A DNA stretch of 9,041 nt from Cytophagales bacterium (GTDB taxonomy: Bacteria; Bacteroidota; Bacteroidia; Cytophagales; Cyclobacteriaceae): contig DNZD01000220.1 in assembly GCA_003504855.1 (NCBI GenBank), positions 1-9,041 on the forward strand, given 5' to 3'. The translations under genes and the position numbers were made by a program. The notes below the pieces were generated by a model. It did not search any database. It saw only the letters and a list, made by a program, of their open reading frames with translations, and had not been told where the DNA came from. Each line of letters begins with the position of its first letter. The first letter of the stretch is position 1. Below, one piece after another: positions 1 to 6,221 of this stretch.

Positions 1-1670
1 ACAATCTTATTGCTGAAATAGGTATAAAACGCACTGACATCAAGGTTTGTAAACCCGTTACCGTGTGTGAATTGGTGGGCGTACCCCAGGTTTGCATTCC
101 ATGATTTTTCTGGTGACAGGGAATGGCTGATCTCGACTGTTCGTGCGCCGGTGAGCGCTGCATGCTCCTCCGTGAACAAGTTTACCACACGATAGCCGGT
201 GCCGGACGTTAGTCTGAATGTGGAGGCGGGTCCAGGACTATATTTTAGACTTCCACGTCCGGTAAGGATATGGCCATGAATGTTGTGGTGATCATAGCGT
301 GCCCCCATCAGCCACGTGATTTTACGACTAAGTTTTAATTCATCCTGAACAAATAATCCTGGCAACATGGTCAACGCCGGTTCGTTCAGGCCGGTTGCTC
401 CTGCAGTTCCTGGGGTGTTGTCGTCGTACCACATCCATCGGAAGGGAAGTCCCGCCAGTAATTCATGCTTGCCCACCTGGTGGATCCATCGCAATTGTGC
501 AAAGGCTACATGTTGGCTGGCCAGAAAGGGATGCGTGCCATACCAGGAATCCTGTTGATGGTAGTTGTAAGAGAAGTCGGCAGAAAGTCCGGTATTGGCT
601 GCGAAGCCATACTTCCCAATCATCTCCACGCGTCGGGTGAGAATGGATTCGGCATAGTAGGTATCCGTGCCGCGGTAGGCAGGCGTCCAGTTCAATTCGC
701 CGCCCCAGCGGTTTTCATCAACAAAGCGCGCCGCCAGGGAAAAGGGCGCACCCGATGGCCGGTAAAAATTCCATTTAGTGAACAGGCTTAGTCGTTTTTG
801 TAAAGTTACATCCGTGAAATTGTCATGATTGATATCCTGGGGTTGTGTGTAGTTGAAGTAGTTGAGCCCAAGCAGTCCCTTGTGCTTGCCGATTTTACCT
901 GCGCCGGAAAAATCAGCATTGTATTCACCGACACTGGTAGCAAATACATCTGCTTTGAGTGCAGGATAGGATGCAGGGTCCTGGGTAATGATGTTGATGA
1001 CTCCGCCGACAGCCTCAGATCCATACAATGTTGAAGCGGGTCCCTTGACAACCTCCATACGTTGGACCAGGCTATTGGGGATCCCTGATAGTCCGTAGAC
1101 CGTTGATAGGCTGCTGACAATGGGCATGCCATCAATCAGAATCATGGTGTAGGGGCCTTCGAGACCGTTGATGTGGATGTCGCCGGTATTGCAGACGTTG
1201 CAATTGATCTGTGGTTGGACGCCGTTGACGATTGACAATGCCTCGAAAATATTCGGTGTCGGATTTTTCCTGAAAAAGGTCGGACTAAACACGTCCACGG
1301 CGATGGGAGAAGCCAGTCGCGTAACTTCCTTCATCGTGCCGGTAACAACAATTTCGTCCAACGCGGCATTATCTTCTGCCAACTCAATACGAAGATGTAT
1401 TGGTTTTTTGGCGCCCCCCTCAAAGCTGATTTCAGTTGGTTTATATCCGATGGCGGTAACCCGTAAAACATGCCGTCCCGGTGGGATACCAGTCAGGACA
1501 AATCGACCGGCTGAGTCTGCGGCAGTTCCCGCGTTGAGGGAGGATATCCACAGGTTGGCAAATGGCACGGGGGTGCCATGGCTGCTCACATGCCCGGGTA
1601 CCTCCAGGGGTTGCCCAACCGCCAGGGTGGCCAAAACTATGCCCGCAAAGACCAATAAGCCCCTCATCAT
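1..1670 (-). CDS. TonB-dependent outer-membrane receptor (partial, C-terminus beyond window)
   Basis: The frame stays open from ATG at 1670 to the window edge, giving 556 codons, so the end of the beta-barrel is missing. Residues 1-20 are a signal peptide (MMRGLLVFAG...VGQ). Residues about 22-98 form a carboxypeptidase-regulatory-like beta-sandwich (DSAGRFVLTGIPPG, VTAIGYKP). A TonB-box-like EIVVTGT follows at about 106-112. The plug spans roughly 118-232, with DIHINGLEGPYTMILIDG and VVKGPASTLYGSEAVGGVIN, both hallmarks of TonB-dependent receptors. The remainder is aromatic-rich barrel. Such receptors import iron chelates, metals, cobalamin or glycans using TonB energy. The substrate is not readable here. 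No SusD-like partner is visible, which argues mildly against glycan uptake, although one could lie beyond the edge. A CxxC (C157, C160) sits in the plug. The gene has its own candidate promoter and operator, and a terminator separates it from the upstream same-strand unit. A start at the second Met (1667) is equally possible. Confidence 0.95.
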   Translation of the reverse strand, partial: MMRGLLVFAGIVLATLAVGQPLEVPGHVSSHGTPVPFANLWISSLNAGTAADSAGRFVLTGIPPGRHVLRVTAIGYKPTEISFEGGAKKPIHLRIELAEDNAALDEIVVTGTMKEVTRLASPIAVDVFSPTFFRKNPTPNIFEALSIVNGVQPQINCNVCNTGDIHINGLEGPYTMILIDGMPIVSSLSTVYGLSGIPNSLVQRMEVVKGPASTLYGSEAVGGVINIITQDPASYPALKADVFATSVGEYNADFSGAGKIGKHKGLLGLNYFNYTQPQDINHDNFTDVTLQKRLSLFTKWNFYRPSGAPFSLAARFVDENRWGGELNWTPAYRGTDTYYAESILTRRVEMIGKYGFAANTGLSADFSYNYHQQDSWYGTHPFLASQHVAFAQLRWIHQVGKHELLAGLPFRWMWYDDNTPGTAGATGLNEPALTMLPGLFVQDELKLSRKITWLMGARYDHHNIHGHILTGRGSLKYSPGPASTFRLTSGTGYRVVNLFTEEHAALTGARTVEISHSLSPEKSWNANLGYAHQFTHGNGFTNLDVSAFYTYFSNKI

Positions 1671-1683
1671 TTAATTAGAGTTG

Positions 1684-1691
1684 CAAAAATA
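1684..1691 (-). promoter_or_regulatory. Candidate -7 promoter element of the TonB-dependent receptor gene
   Basis: Read on the minus strand this is TATTTTTG, an exact match to the Bacteroidota -7 consensus TAnnTTTG, 14 to 21 bases upstream of the ATG at 1670. No clear -33 TTTG is found at the expected distance. The implied 5' leader would be only about ten bases, and the region is very A/T-rich, so a chance match is possible. Confidence 0.4.
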
Positions 1692-1695
1692 AAAA

Positions 1696-1711
1696 TTTAG
1701 ATGACTCTAAA
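1696..1711. promoter_or_regulatory. Palindromic operator candidate TTTAGA-N4-TCTAAA (DtxR/MntR-like)
   Basis: The sequence TTTAGATGACTCTAAA has perfect 6-bp inverted arms around a 4-bp spacer. It lies 4 bp upstream of the candidate -7 element and 25 bp upstream of the receptor start, so a bound repressor would block the promoter. A further half-site-like TTAGAG occurs at 1675-1680. TTTAG...CTAAA resembles operators of DtxR/MntR-type iron or manganese regulators. The palindrome is directly visible. Assignment to that family is inferred from resemblance. Confidence 0.45.
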
Positions 1712-1774
1712 ATAATTATTTGCCGCATAAAAAAGCCCGGATGCCCGGTATTCACGAAAACAGCAAAAAAGCCG

Positions 1775-1810
1775 TAAAATAAAAGGATCCAACACGGGGG
1801 TGTTGGATCC
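1775..1810 (-). terminator. Intrinsic terminator of the permease-lipoprotein unit
   Basis: GGATCCAACAC (1785-1795) and GTGTTGGATCC (1800-1810) form a perfect 11-bp stem with a 4-base loop. On the minus strand the stem is followed by TTTTATTTTA, the T-rich tail expected of a rho-independent terminator. It begins 25 bases after the stop codon of the lipoprotein gene at 1836, so it ends that unit. It also shields the downstream receptor gene from read-through. Confidence 0.88.
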
Positions 1811-1835
1811 TGATGGGGCAGGCTAAGTTGCCTGA

Positions 1836-3029
1836 CTATTTGTTGCGCTGGAGCCCCACTTTGGTAGCCAGCATGTAATTCTGTTTGGAGCCGTAGTGAT
1901 ATCCGATTGAGAACGGCAGGGGATTGCGGTTAGCCCGGCGGAAAGCGGAGTCCAGGTCGGCCTGGTAGCGGTTCTCGAACAGCTTGATCGGTCGTACATA
2001 CTCGCCATAGTATTGCATGTCCCAGCCCATGGGCTTGAATTCCTTAAACGGTATGCCGGTATCATCCTGGAACAAGGTTGCAGAATTGTCCATGATCAGC
2101 CTCCGGATCTCGTCAAAGGAATCTCGGTGCATCAGGTAGGAGGCTGATTTCACGAAAGTATTGTATGGCTTTTTGGCCCGCAGGAATTTCTCAAATCCGG
2201 GTCGCTTCTTCAGTTCACTGCTGAGCATGTTGATGTTGAAGTAGTAGAGTTCTTTTACTTGTTTGGAATCGCGGTCCCGGAACTTCACCCACACCGCCGG
2301 AATTTTCTGCTTGTACAGTTTTGCAAACTCCGTAGACAGCGGCTTGCCGTCGGCATCTACATACACGAATTTCTGTTGCAGCAACTCGTGCCCGGTACGC
2401 TCCATCAGCCAATACAGCAGGGGCAGTACGCCCTTCACCCGTTTGAAGTCTTCACGCATGTTATTCGTTTCGAAGAAACTCTTCTTAAAGCTGTCGCGGA
2501 GTGAATGACGAAGGCTATCGAGAAAATTATAACGGTCCCGTACACTCAACCCTTCCAGTTGCACTGCTTCCTGTATGGGCTCCAGGGCAACCAGCACAAA
2601 GTAGTTGGCGGTGGGATAGAGGTAATAGGCATGCAGGAAGTCGGGGCCGGAAAAGGGATAAAAGATCTTCAGCGAATCCTGGATGCTGTGGGAAAACGTC
2701 TCAGACTGCCAGGTTTTCATCTTGCCCAGGCGGTCATCATAAAGTTTTTTCCAGCTGGAGTCGGCGGAAGCTTTGTATTCCTTCCAGGCTGATTCCTGCT
2801 CGAGGTTGGAATAAACCGTTGAATCCGTCTGTTCCAGACCGGCGATAAACCGACCCAGTGCATCCAGTCCCTGGTCTTTTTTTACCGTGTCCACGACTTC
2901 GGGCTTTACCTCGGCGCGGGCTATGCTGTCGCGCCGCAGTGAATCTGCAACGGCACTATTGGTTTGTTCTTTTCGGGGTGAGCAAGCTGCTGCAACCACC
3001 ACCAAAAGGAGGGCAAGTTTAGTTTTCAA
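1836..3029 (-). CDS. Lipoprotein of unknown function (397 aa)
   Basis: I do not recognise a named family. The N-terminus is a lipoprotein signal: basic MKTK, a hydrophobic stretch to residue 15, and a VAAAC lipobox with C16 as the lipidated cysteine. Serine at +2 fits an outer-membrane destination under the E. coli rule, and no clear Bacteroidota surface-export signal follows. Residues about 20-55 are polar and probably a flexible linker. The rest (about 56-397) is a globular periplasmic or surface domain rich in Lys, Asp and aromatics, with distinctive stretches YYLYPTANYFVLVALEP (136-151) and KPMGWDMQYYGEYVRPIKLF (332-351). No transmembrane helix follows the signal and I see no catalytic motif. 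The gene starts 5 bp after the permease stop, so the two are very probably co-transcribed. Intrinsic termination occurs just downstream. That it is a real protein is well supported; its function is unknown. Confidence 0.9.
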   Translation of the reverse strand: MKTKLALLLVVVAAACSPRKEQTNSAVADSLRRDSIARAEVKPEVVDTVKKDQGLDALGRFIAGLEQTDSTVYSNLEQESAWKEYKASADSSWKKLYDDRLGKMKTWQSETFSHSIQDSLKIFYPFSGPDFLHAYYLYPTANYFVLVALEPIQEAVQLEGLSVRDRYNFLDSLRHSLRDSFKKSFFETNNMREDFKRVKGVLPLLYWLMERTGHELLQQKFVYVDADGKPLSTEFAKLYKQKIPAVWVKFRDRDSKQVKELYYFNINMLSSELKKRPGFEKFLRAKKPYNTFVKSASYLMHRDSFDEIRRLIMDNSATLFQDDTGIPFKEFKPMGWDMQYYGEYVRPIKLFENRYQADLDSAFRRANRNPLPFSIGYHYGSKQNYMLATKVGLQRNK

Positions 3030-3034
3030 AGGGT

Positions 3035-4321
3035 TTATTTTTTGCGGACGCTAAAATAGATAATAGCTCCCGGAATCATCGTTCCGAGGGAATAGAAAAT
3101 TATCTTCGGATCTTCGCGAAACATATAATAAATCATCCAACAGGTCACTACGATGAATATCAATGGGGTGACCGGATAAAACGGCATCCGGAACGGGCGA
3201 TCGGTGTGTGTCTTGCGAAGAAAGAATATTCCGATTACCGTAAGCAGGGAGAAGATCGACAGGGAAATGGAGATGTACTGAATGATCTCTTTGAATGAGC
3301 TAACCATAACAAGAAACACAGACCAACCTGCCTGGATGAGGACGGCCACATAGGGCATTCCGTACCGGTTGCGTGTGGAGAGTTTTTGCAGCGAGGGGTA
3401 ATCCTCGCCCATAGCTTCCGTCACCCGCGGCCCCGCAATGGTCATGGCGCTCAGGGTAGACAACAAGGCAATACTGAACAACGCTGAAAAAATCTGGCCA
3501 ATGCGCACCCCGAACAATTTGATGGCAATGATATTGCCTACATCATTCTGACCATTGAGTTCATTGAAGTTTGCGACAAACAAAAACATCGCATTCAGGG
3601 AAAGATAGATCACTACCACAATCCCCGTTCCTAAAAGCAATGCCAGGGGAAGGTTCCTGGCCGGGTTTTCCAGATTGCCAGCAATGTAGGCGGCCGCATT
3701 CCATCCGGTATAAGCATAGACCACAAACACAAGAGACACCGCAAAGCCCGGCGTGAGCATCAGGTCCCAGTCACCCGGTTGTGGCAGGAATGAAATTCCG
3801 GAAAGGGAATCCCCGGCGAAAAAGAGGGGTGCGATACAAAAGAAGGCTATGAGGGAAAGCTTAATGCCGGTGAGCAGGGTTTGTGTCCATCCACTTGCCT
3901 TCACCCCAAACAGATGCACAAATGAAATCAACAGGATGCTTGCAATAGCCACCCACTTCTCATTCAGTCCAATGAGCACTGCCGAGTAGGATCCAATGGC
4001 CAGCGCTACTGCGGATATGGCGCCGGCAAAACCAACCAGCGTGCTCATCCAGCCACTGAGGAATCCGAGCAGGGGATGGAAAATTTCGCCGAGATAATAA
4101 TACTCACCACCAGACCGCTTGAGGGTAGTGGATATCTCGGCGTAGACGAGCGCACCCGATAAGGCCACCACGCCACCGAGCAGCCACAACATGAGGATCA
4201 CGAAGCCGGAGGGCAGCGGCCCAACCTGATAACCCAGGCTGGTGAACACACCGGTACCAATCATATTGGCAATCACCAATGCAATGCCTACCTGTAACGT
4301 GTATTTGGTATTATCCGTCAT
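3035..4321 (-). CDS. APC-superfamily amino-acid permease
   Basis: A 428-residue, highly hydrophobic inner-membrane protein with about 12 predicted transmembrane helices, the usual size for APC transporters. Helix 1 carries the substrate-binding signature IGTGVF (21-26). The loop motif SGGEYYYLGEIFHP is at 70-83. Helix 6 and the following loop give YTGWNAAAYIAGNLENP and ARNLPLAL (204-228), the conserved LAT/APC-type stretch. AGPRV at 296-300 is the usual motif in the second half. Members import or exchange amino acids or polyamines by proton symport or antiport. The substrate here cannot be told from sequence. It is the first gene of a two-gene unit with the lipoprotein at 1836-3029. An 81-bp gap separates it from the upstream phosphoesterase and holds a hairpin and a possible weak promoter, so transcription may be independent or partly shared. 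Confidence 0.95.
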   Translation of the reverse strand: MTDNTKYTLQVGIALVIANMIGTGVFTSLGYQVGPLPSGFVILMLWLLGGVVALSGALVYAEISTTLKRSGGEYYYLGEIFHPLLGFLSGWMSTLVGFAGAISAVALAIGSYSAVLIGLNEKWVAIASILLISFVHLFGVKASGWTQTLLTGIKLSLIAFFCIAPLFFAGDSLSGISFLPQPGDWDLMLTPGFAVSLVFVVYAYTGWNAAAYIAGNLENPARNLPLALLLGTGIVVVIYLSLNAMFLFVANFNELNGQNDVGNIIAIKLFGVRIGQIFSALFSIALLSTLSAMTIAGPRVTEAMGEDYPSLQKLSTRNRYGMPYVAVLIQAGWSVFLVMVSSFKEIIQYISISLSIFSLLTVIGIFFLRKTHTDRPFRMPFYPVTPLIFIVVTCWMIYYMFREDPKIIFYSLGTMIPGAIIYFSVRKK

Positions 4322-4341
4322 CTCAATTTTCCGAAAAGGTG

Positions 4342-4349
4342 CAAATAAA
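4342..4349 (-). promoter_or_regulatory. Possible -7 element of the permease gene
   Basis: On the minus strand this reads TTTATTTG, one mismatch from TAnnTTTG, 21 to 28 bases upstream of the permease ATG. A TTTC lies roughly where a -33 TTTG would be expected. It is the only reasonable candidate in the 81-bp gap, but the match is weak. Confidence 0.3.
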
Positions 4350-4370
4350 TTTTGATTTGGACGCTATTGA

Positions 4371-4404
4371 AATGGCCTCTGCCGCGTGGCAAGGCAGCTC
4401 CATT
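4371..4404 (-). terminator. Hairpin between phosphoesterase and permease genes (possible terminator or attenuator)
   Basis: Read on the minus strand, AATGG and CTGCC pair with GGCAG and CCATT, giving two 5-bp helices separated by a small asymmetric internal loop. The structure starts at the stop codon of the phosphoesterase gene. The bases after it (TTCAATAG) are not a proper T tract, so it may only weaken read-through or stabilise an mRNA end. Confidence 0.35.
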
Positions 4405-5410
4405 ATTCAACCACGATGGGCGTTTCCCAACGGGAATTATTTTCTCCCCGGATTTCCATCGTGACCCTGGGCTTCCGGCCCGACCAGTCGATGATCAGCA
4501 GACCAAAATTCTTTTCGGCTACGCGCTTGCCTACGCGGTAGGGGTTGGGCTCCGCAAAATCCCTGACTTCTTTGGAGACCGTGTGCGTAAGGCCACTGGA
4601 AGTAAAGTCATATAATGGATAGGCAAGACCAGGTATGCTCATTTTAGAAAACTCAGCGATGTGGCGGTCACCGGACAGGATAACAGTAAGGTTGGGTTTC
4701 GAAGCGCTGATCAGGTCAATCATCCTTTGGCGTGCAATGGGGAAGTTGCCCCAGCATTCAAACCCATGTTCACCAGACAGAAACTGTATGCTGGAAACGA
4801 TCAAGTGGATGGCCGCATCGGAGTGCGTGAGTTCCTGCTCCAGCCATTTCCATTGGGCTTCCCCCAACACATCACCTGTTGGATTCGGGTCATATCGTTT
4901 GCCTTTTGTGGTGGAGGCGACCAGGGTATCGCGAAAGGCCCGTGTATCCAGGAGCAATATTTTGATCTTCTGTTTTCCGCTACCGTAAGTATAGGATGTG
5001 TACACCCCCGGATGGGTGCGCACCGGATCGTTGGGCGGAACGTCGAGGAAACGAAGCAGTTCTGCCTTGCTCTCCTCCTTTTTGGAGAAGTACTTACCAC
5101 CATCGTTGACACCGTAATCGTGATCATCCCAGGTGCCGATCACTGGGCATGTCTTCAACAAGATTTGATATCCAGGCTCTCGTTTCTGTGCATCGTATTT
5201 TTTCCGCAGCACGGAGGCATCATGGGAGTCGCCGTAAATGTTGTCTCCTCCCCAGATCCACAATTGAGGTTTTTGAGCGACCACGTCTGGCCACAATTGC
5301 TTCAGTTCGTCGCGACTGCAGGAGCCAAATGCAATGCGGGTTAACGGTGCGCTGGTTTGAGCGTGGGCGGCGCCGAGAATCAGGAGCAAAAGCCCGGTGG
5401 TAATTTTCAT
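4403..5410 (-). CDS. Secreted PhoD-like metallophosphoesterase (alkaline phosphatase D family)
   Basis: A 335-residue protein with all main PhoD-type metal-binding blocks: FGSCSRDE (28-35), whose Cys31 matches the iron-ligand cysteine of PhoD; WGGDNIYGD (53-61); GTWDDHDYG (92-100); LLDTRAFRD (153-161); and ILSGDRHIAEFS (244-255). The family hydrolyses phosphomonoesters or phosphodiesters using Fe and Ca ions, outside the cytoplasm. The N-terminus MKITTGLLLLILGAAHAQ is a signal peptide with an AHA cleavage site, which is why I start at 5410. The longer frame to 5461 would put a polar, unrelated extension before the signal. It lacks the N-terminal beta domain of Bacillus PhoD and belongs to the shorter Bacteroidota type. 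The substrate is uncertain. It is transcribed divergently from the SGNH gene, and no Pho-box-like repeat was recognised upstream. Confidence 0.93.
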   Translation of the reverse strand: MKITTGLLLLILGAAHAQTSAPLTRIAFGSCSRDELKQLWPDVVAQKPQLWIWGGDNIYGDSHDASVLRKKYDAQKREPGYQILLKTCPVIGTWDDHDYGVNDGGKYFSKKEESKAELLRFLDVPPNDPVRTHPGVYTSYTYGSGKQKIKILLLDTRAFRDTLVASTTKGKRYDPNPTGDVLGEAQWKWLEQELTHSDAAIHLIVSSIQFLSGEHGFECWGNFPIARQRMIDLISASKPNLTVILSGDRHIAEFSKMSIPGLAYPLYDFTSSGLTHTVSKEVRDFAEPNPYRVGKRVAEKNFGLLIIDWSGRKPRVTMEIRGENNSRWETPIVVE

Positions 5411-5504
5411 ACTTAAAAGTAGACAGGAAGACCAATTATTCCTTGAGGGGTATAAAAACAATTGAAATTGGCCGTGGCCCTTTATACCTTCAAGCCTTCG
5501 CTTG
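5411..5504. promoter_or_regulatory. Divergent promoter region between phosphoesterase and SGNH genes
   Basis: This 94-bp gap must carry promoters for both directions. For the plus strand the best candidate is TTG at 5462-5464 followed, 20 bases later, by TACCTTCA at 5485-5492, a partial match to TAnnTTTG. A small palindrome GGCC-GT-GGCC (5470-5479) lies between them. I see no convincing consensus element for the minus strand. Confidence 0.35.
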
Positions 5505-6212
5505 ATGAAACGTGTGTCCCGGATGAAGGCTTCAATCTATGTGCATTTCTTGCTACTTGCCGGACTGACCGGATCTGTCCGGGAAGCGATGGCCCAGGCT
5601 CGACCGGATACGGTCCCCCTTCAATTGCAACATTATAGTTCCCGCCTGGCGGCATTTCGTAAAGCGCCGGTTACGGTAGGTAAAACCATGTTTCTTGGAG
5701 ACGATGTGGTAGAGCGGGGTAATTGGCGGCGAATGTTGAAAGACTCAACTGTCGTTCAACGTGGTATCTCAGGCGATAATACATTTGGAGTCCTGCACAG
5801 GCTGGATGAAGCGGCCCGATTCAAGCCGGCCAAGTTAATTATCCACGTGGGGGCCAATGACCTGGCGCGTGGTGTACCCGTTGCCCGTGTCCTTGAAAAC
5901 CTTTTCTCTCTGGTAGGGCAGGCTCATGCCCGTGTGCCAAATGCACCGGTAGTTGTGATGAGCCTGCTGCCCGTCAATGCTGCCGTGAAAAATTTTCCAA
6001 CTTGGCATGCACGGGATGAGGACATTCGGGAACTAAATGGTCAGTTGAAAAAATACCAGGAGATCATCAGGTATACATTTGTTGATATGTACACACCGCT
6101 CCTGGATCAGCAGAATAGCCTGCATACTGCCTACACCACCGACGGAGTTCATTTGAACCCTGCAGGCTATCAGGTTTTGCTTGAGCAGTTGAAGAAACTA
6201 AAACTCTTATAA
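5505..6212 (+). CDS. Secreted SGNH/GDSL-fold protein with nucleophile Ser replaced by Asp
   Basis: This 235-residue protein starts with a signal peptide (MKRVSRMKASIYVHFLLLAG...AMAQ). ATG 5505 is preferred over the TTG just before it; ATG 5523 would also leave a usable signal. The SGNH blocks appear in order (numbered from 5505): block I FLGDDVVERGNW (64-75), block II RGISGDN (86-92), block III GAND (117-120) and block V DGVHLNPAGY (213-222). Family members are esterases or acetylhydrolases acting on lipids, acetylated glycans or peptidoglycan. The expected GDS of block I is GDD here, so the nucleophilic serine is missing, while oxyanion-hole Gly/Asn and the Asp-His pair remain. It may be a pseudoenzyme, a binding protein, or an enzyme with altered chemistry. 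The next gene begins 9 bases after its stop and is probably co-transcribed. Confidence 0.92.
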   Translation: MKRVSRMKASIYVHFLLLAGLTGSVREAMAQARPDTVPLQLQHYSSRLAAFRKAPVTVGKTMFLGDDVVERGNWRRMLKDSTVVQRGISGDNTFGVLHRLDEAARFKPAKLIIHVGANDLARGVPVARVLENLFSLVGQAHARVPNAPVVVMSLLPVNAAVKNFPTWHARDEDIRELNGQLKKYQEIIRYTFVDMYTPLLDQQNSLHTAYTTDGVHLNPAGYQVLLEQLKKLKLL

Positions 6213-6221
6213 TTGGATACC

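Noticed and set aside
1168..1674. Plus-strand open frame (168 codons) opposite the receptor N-terminus
   Set aside because: The minus strand encodes a clear signal peptide, regulatory-like domain and plug over the same bases; the plus frame shows no domain.
1735..1748. GCCCGGATGCCCGG next to an A tract, resembling a second terminator
   Set aside because: It is mainly a direct repeat of CCCGG; the best hairpin has only a 4-bp stem, so it is too weak to call beside the perfect 11-bp stem at 1785-1810.
4661..5344. Long plus-strand open frame (227 codons) opposite the phosphoesterase gene
   Set aside because: It lies fully antisense to a gene with all PhoD metal-binding motifs, its translation has no recognisable domain, and it is best explained as a codon-bias shadow.
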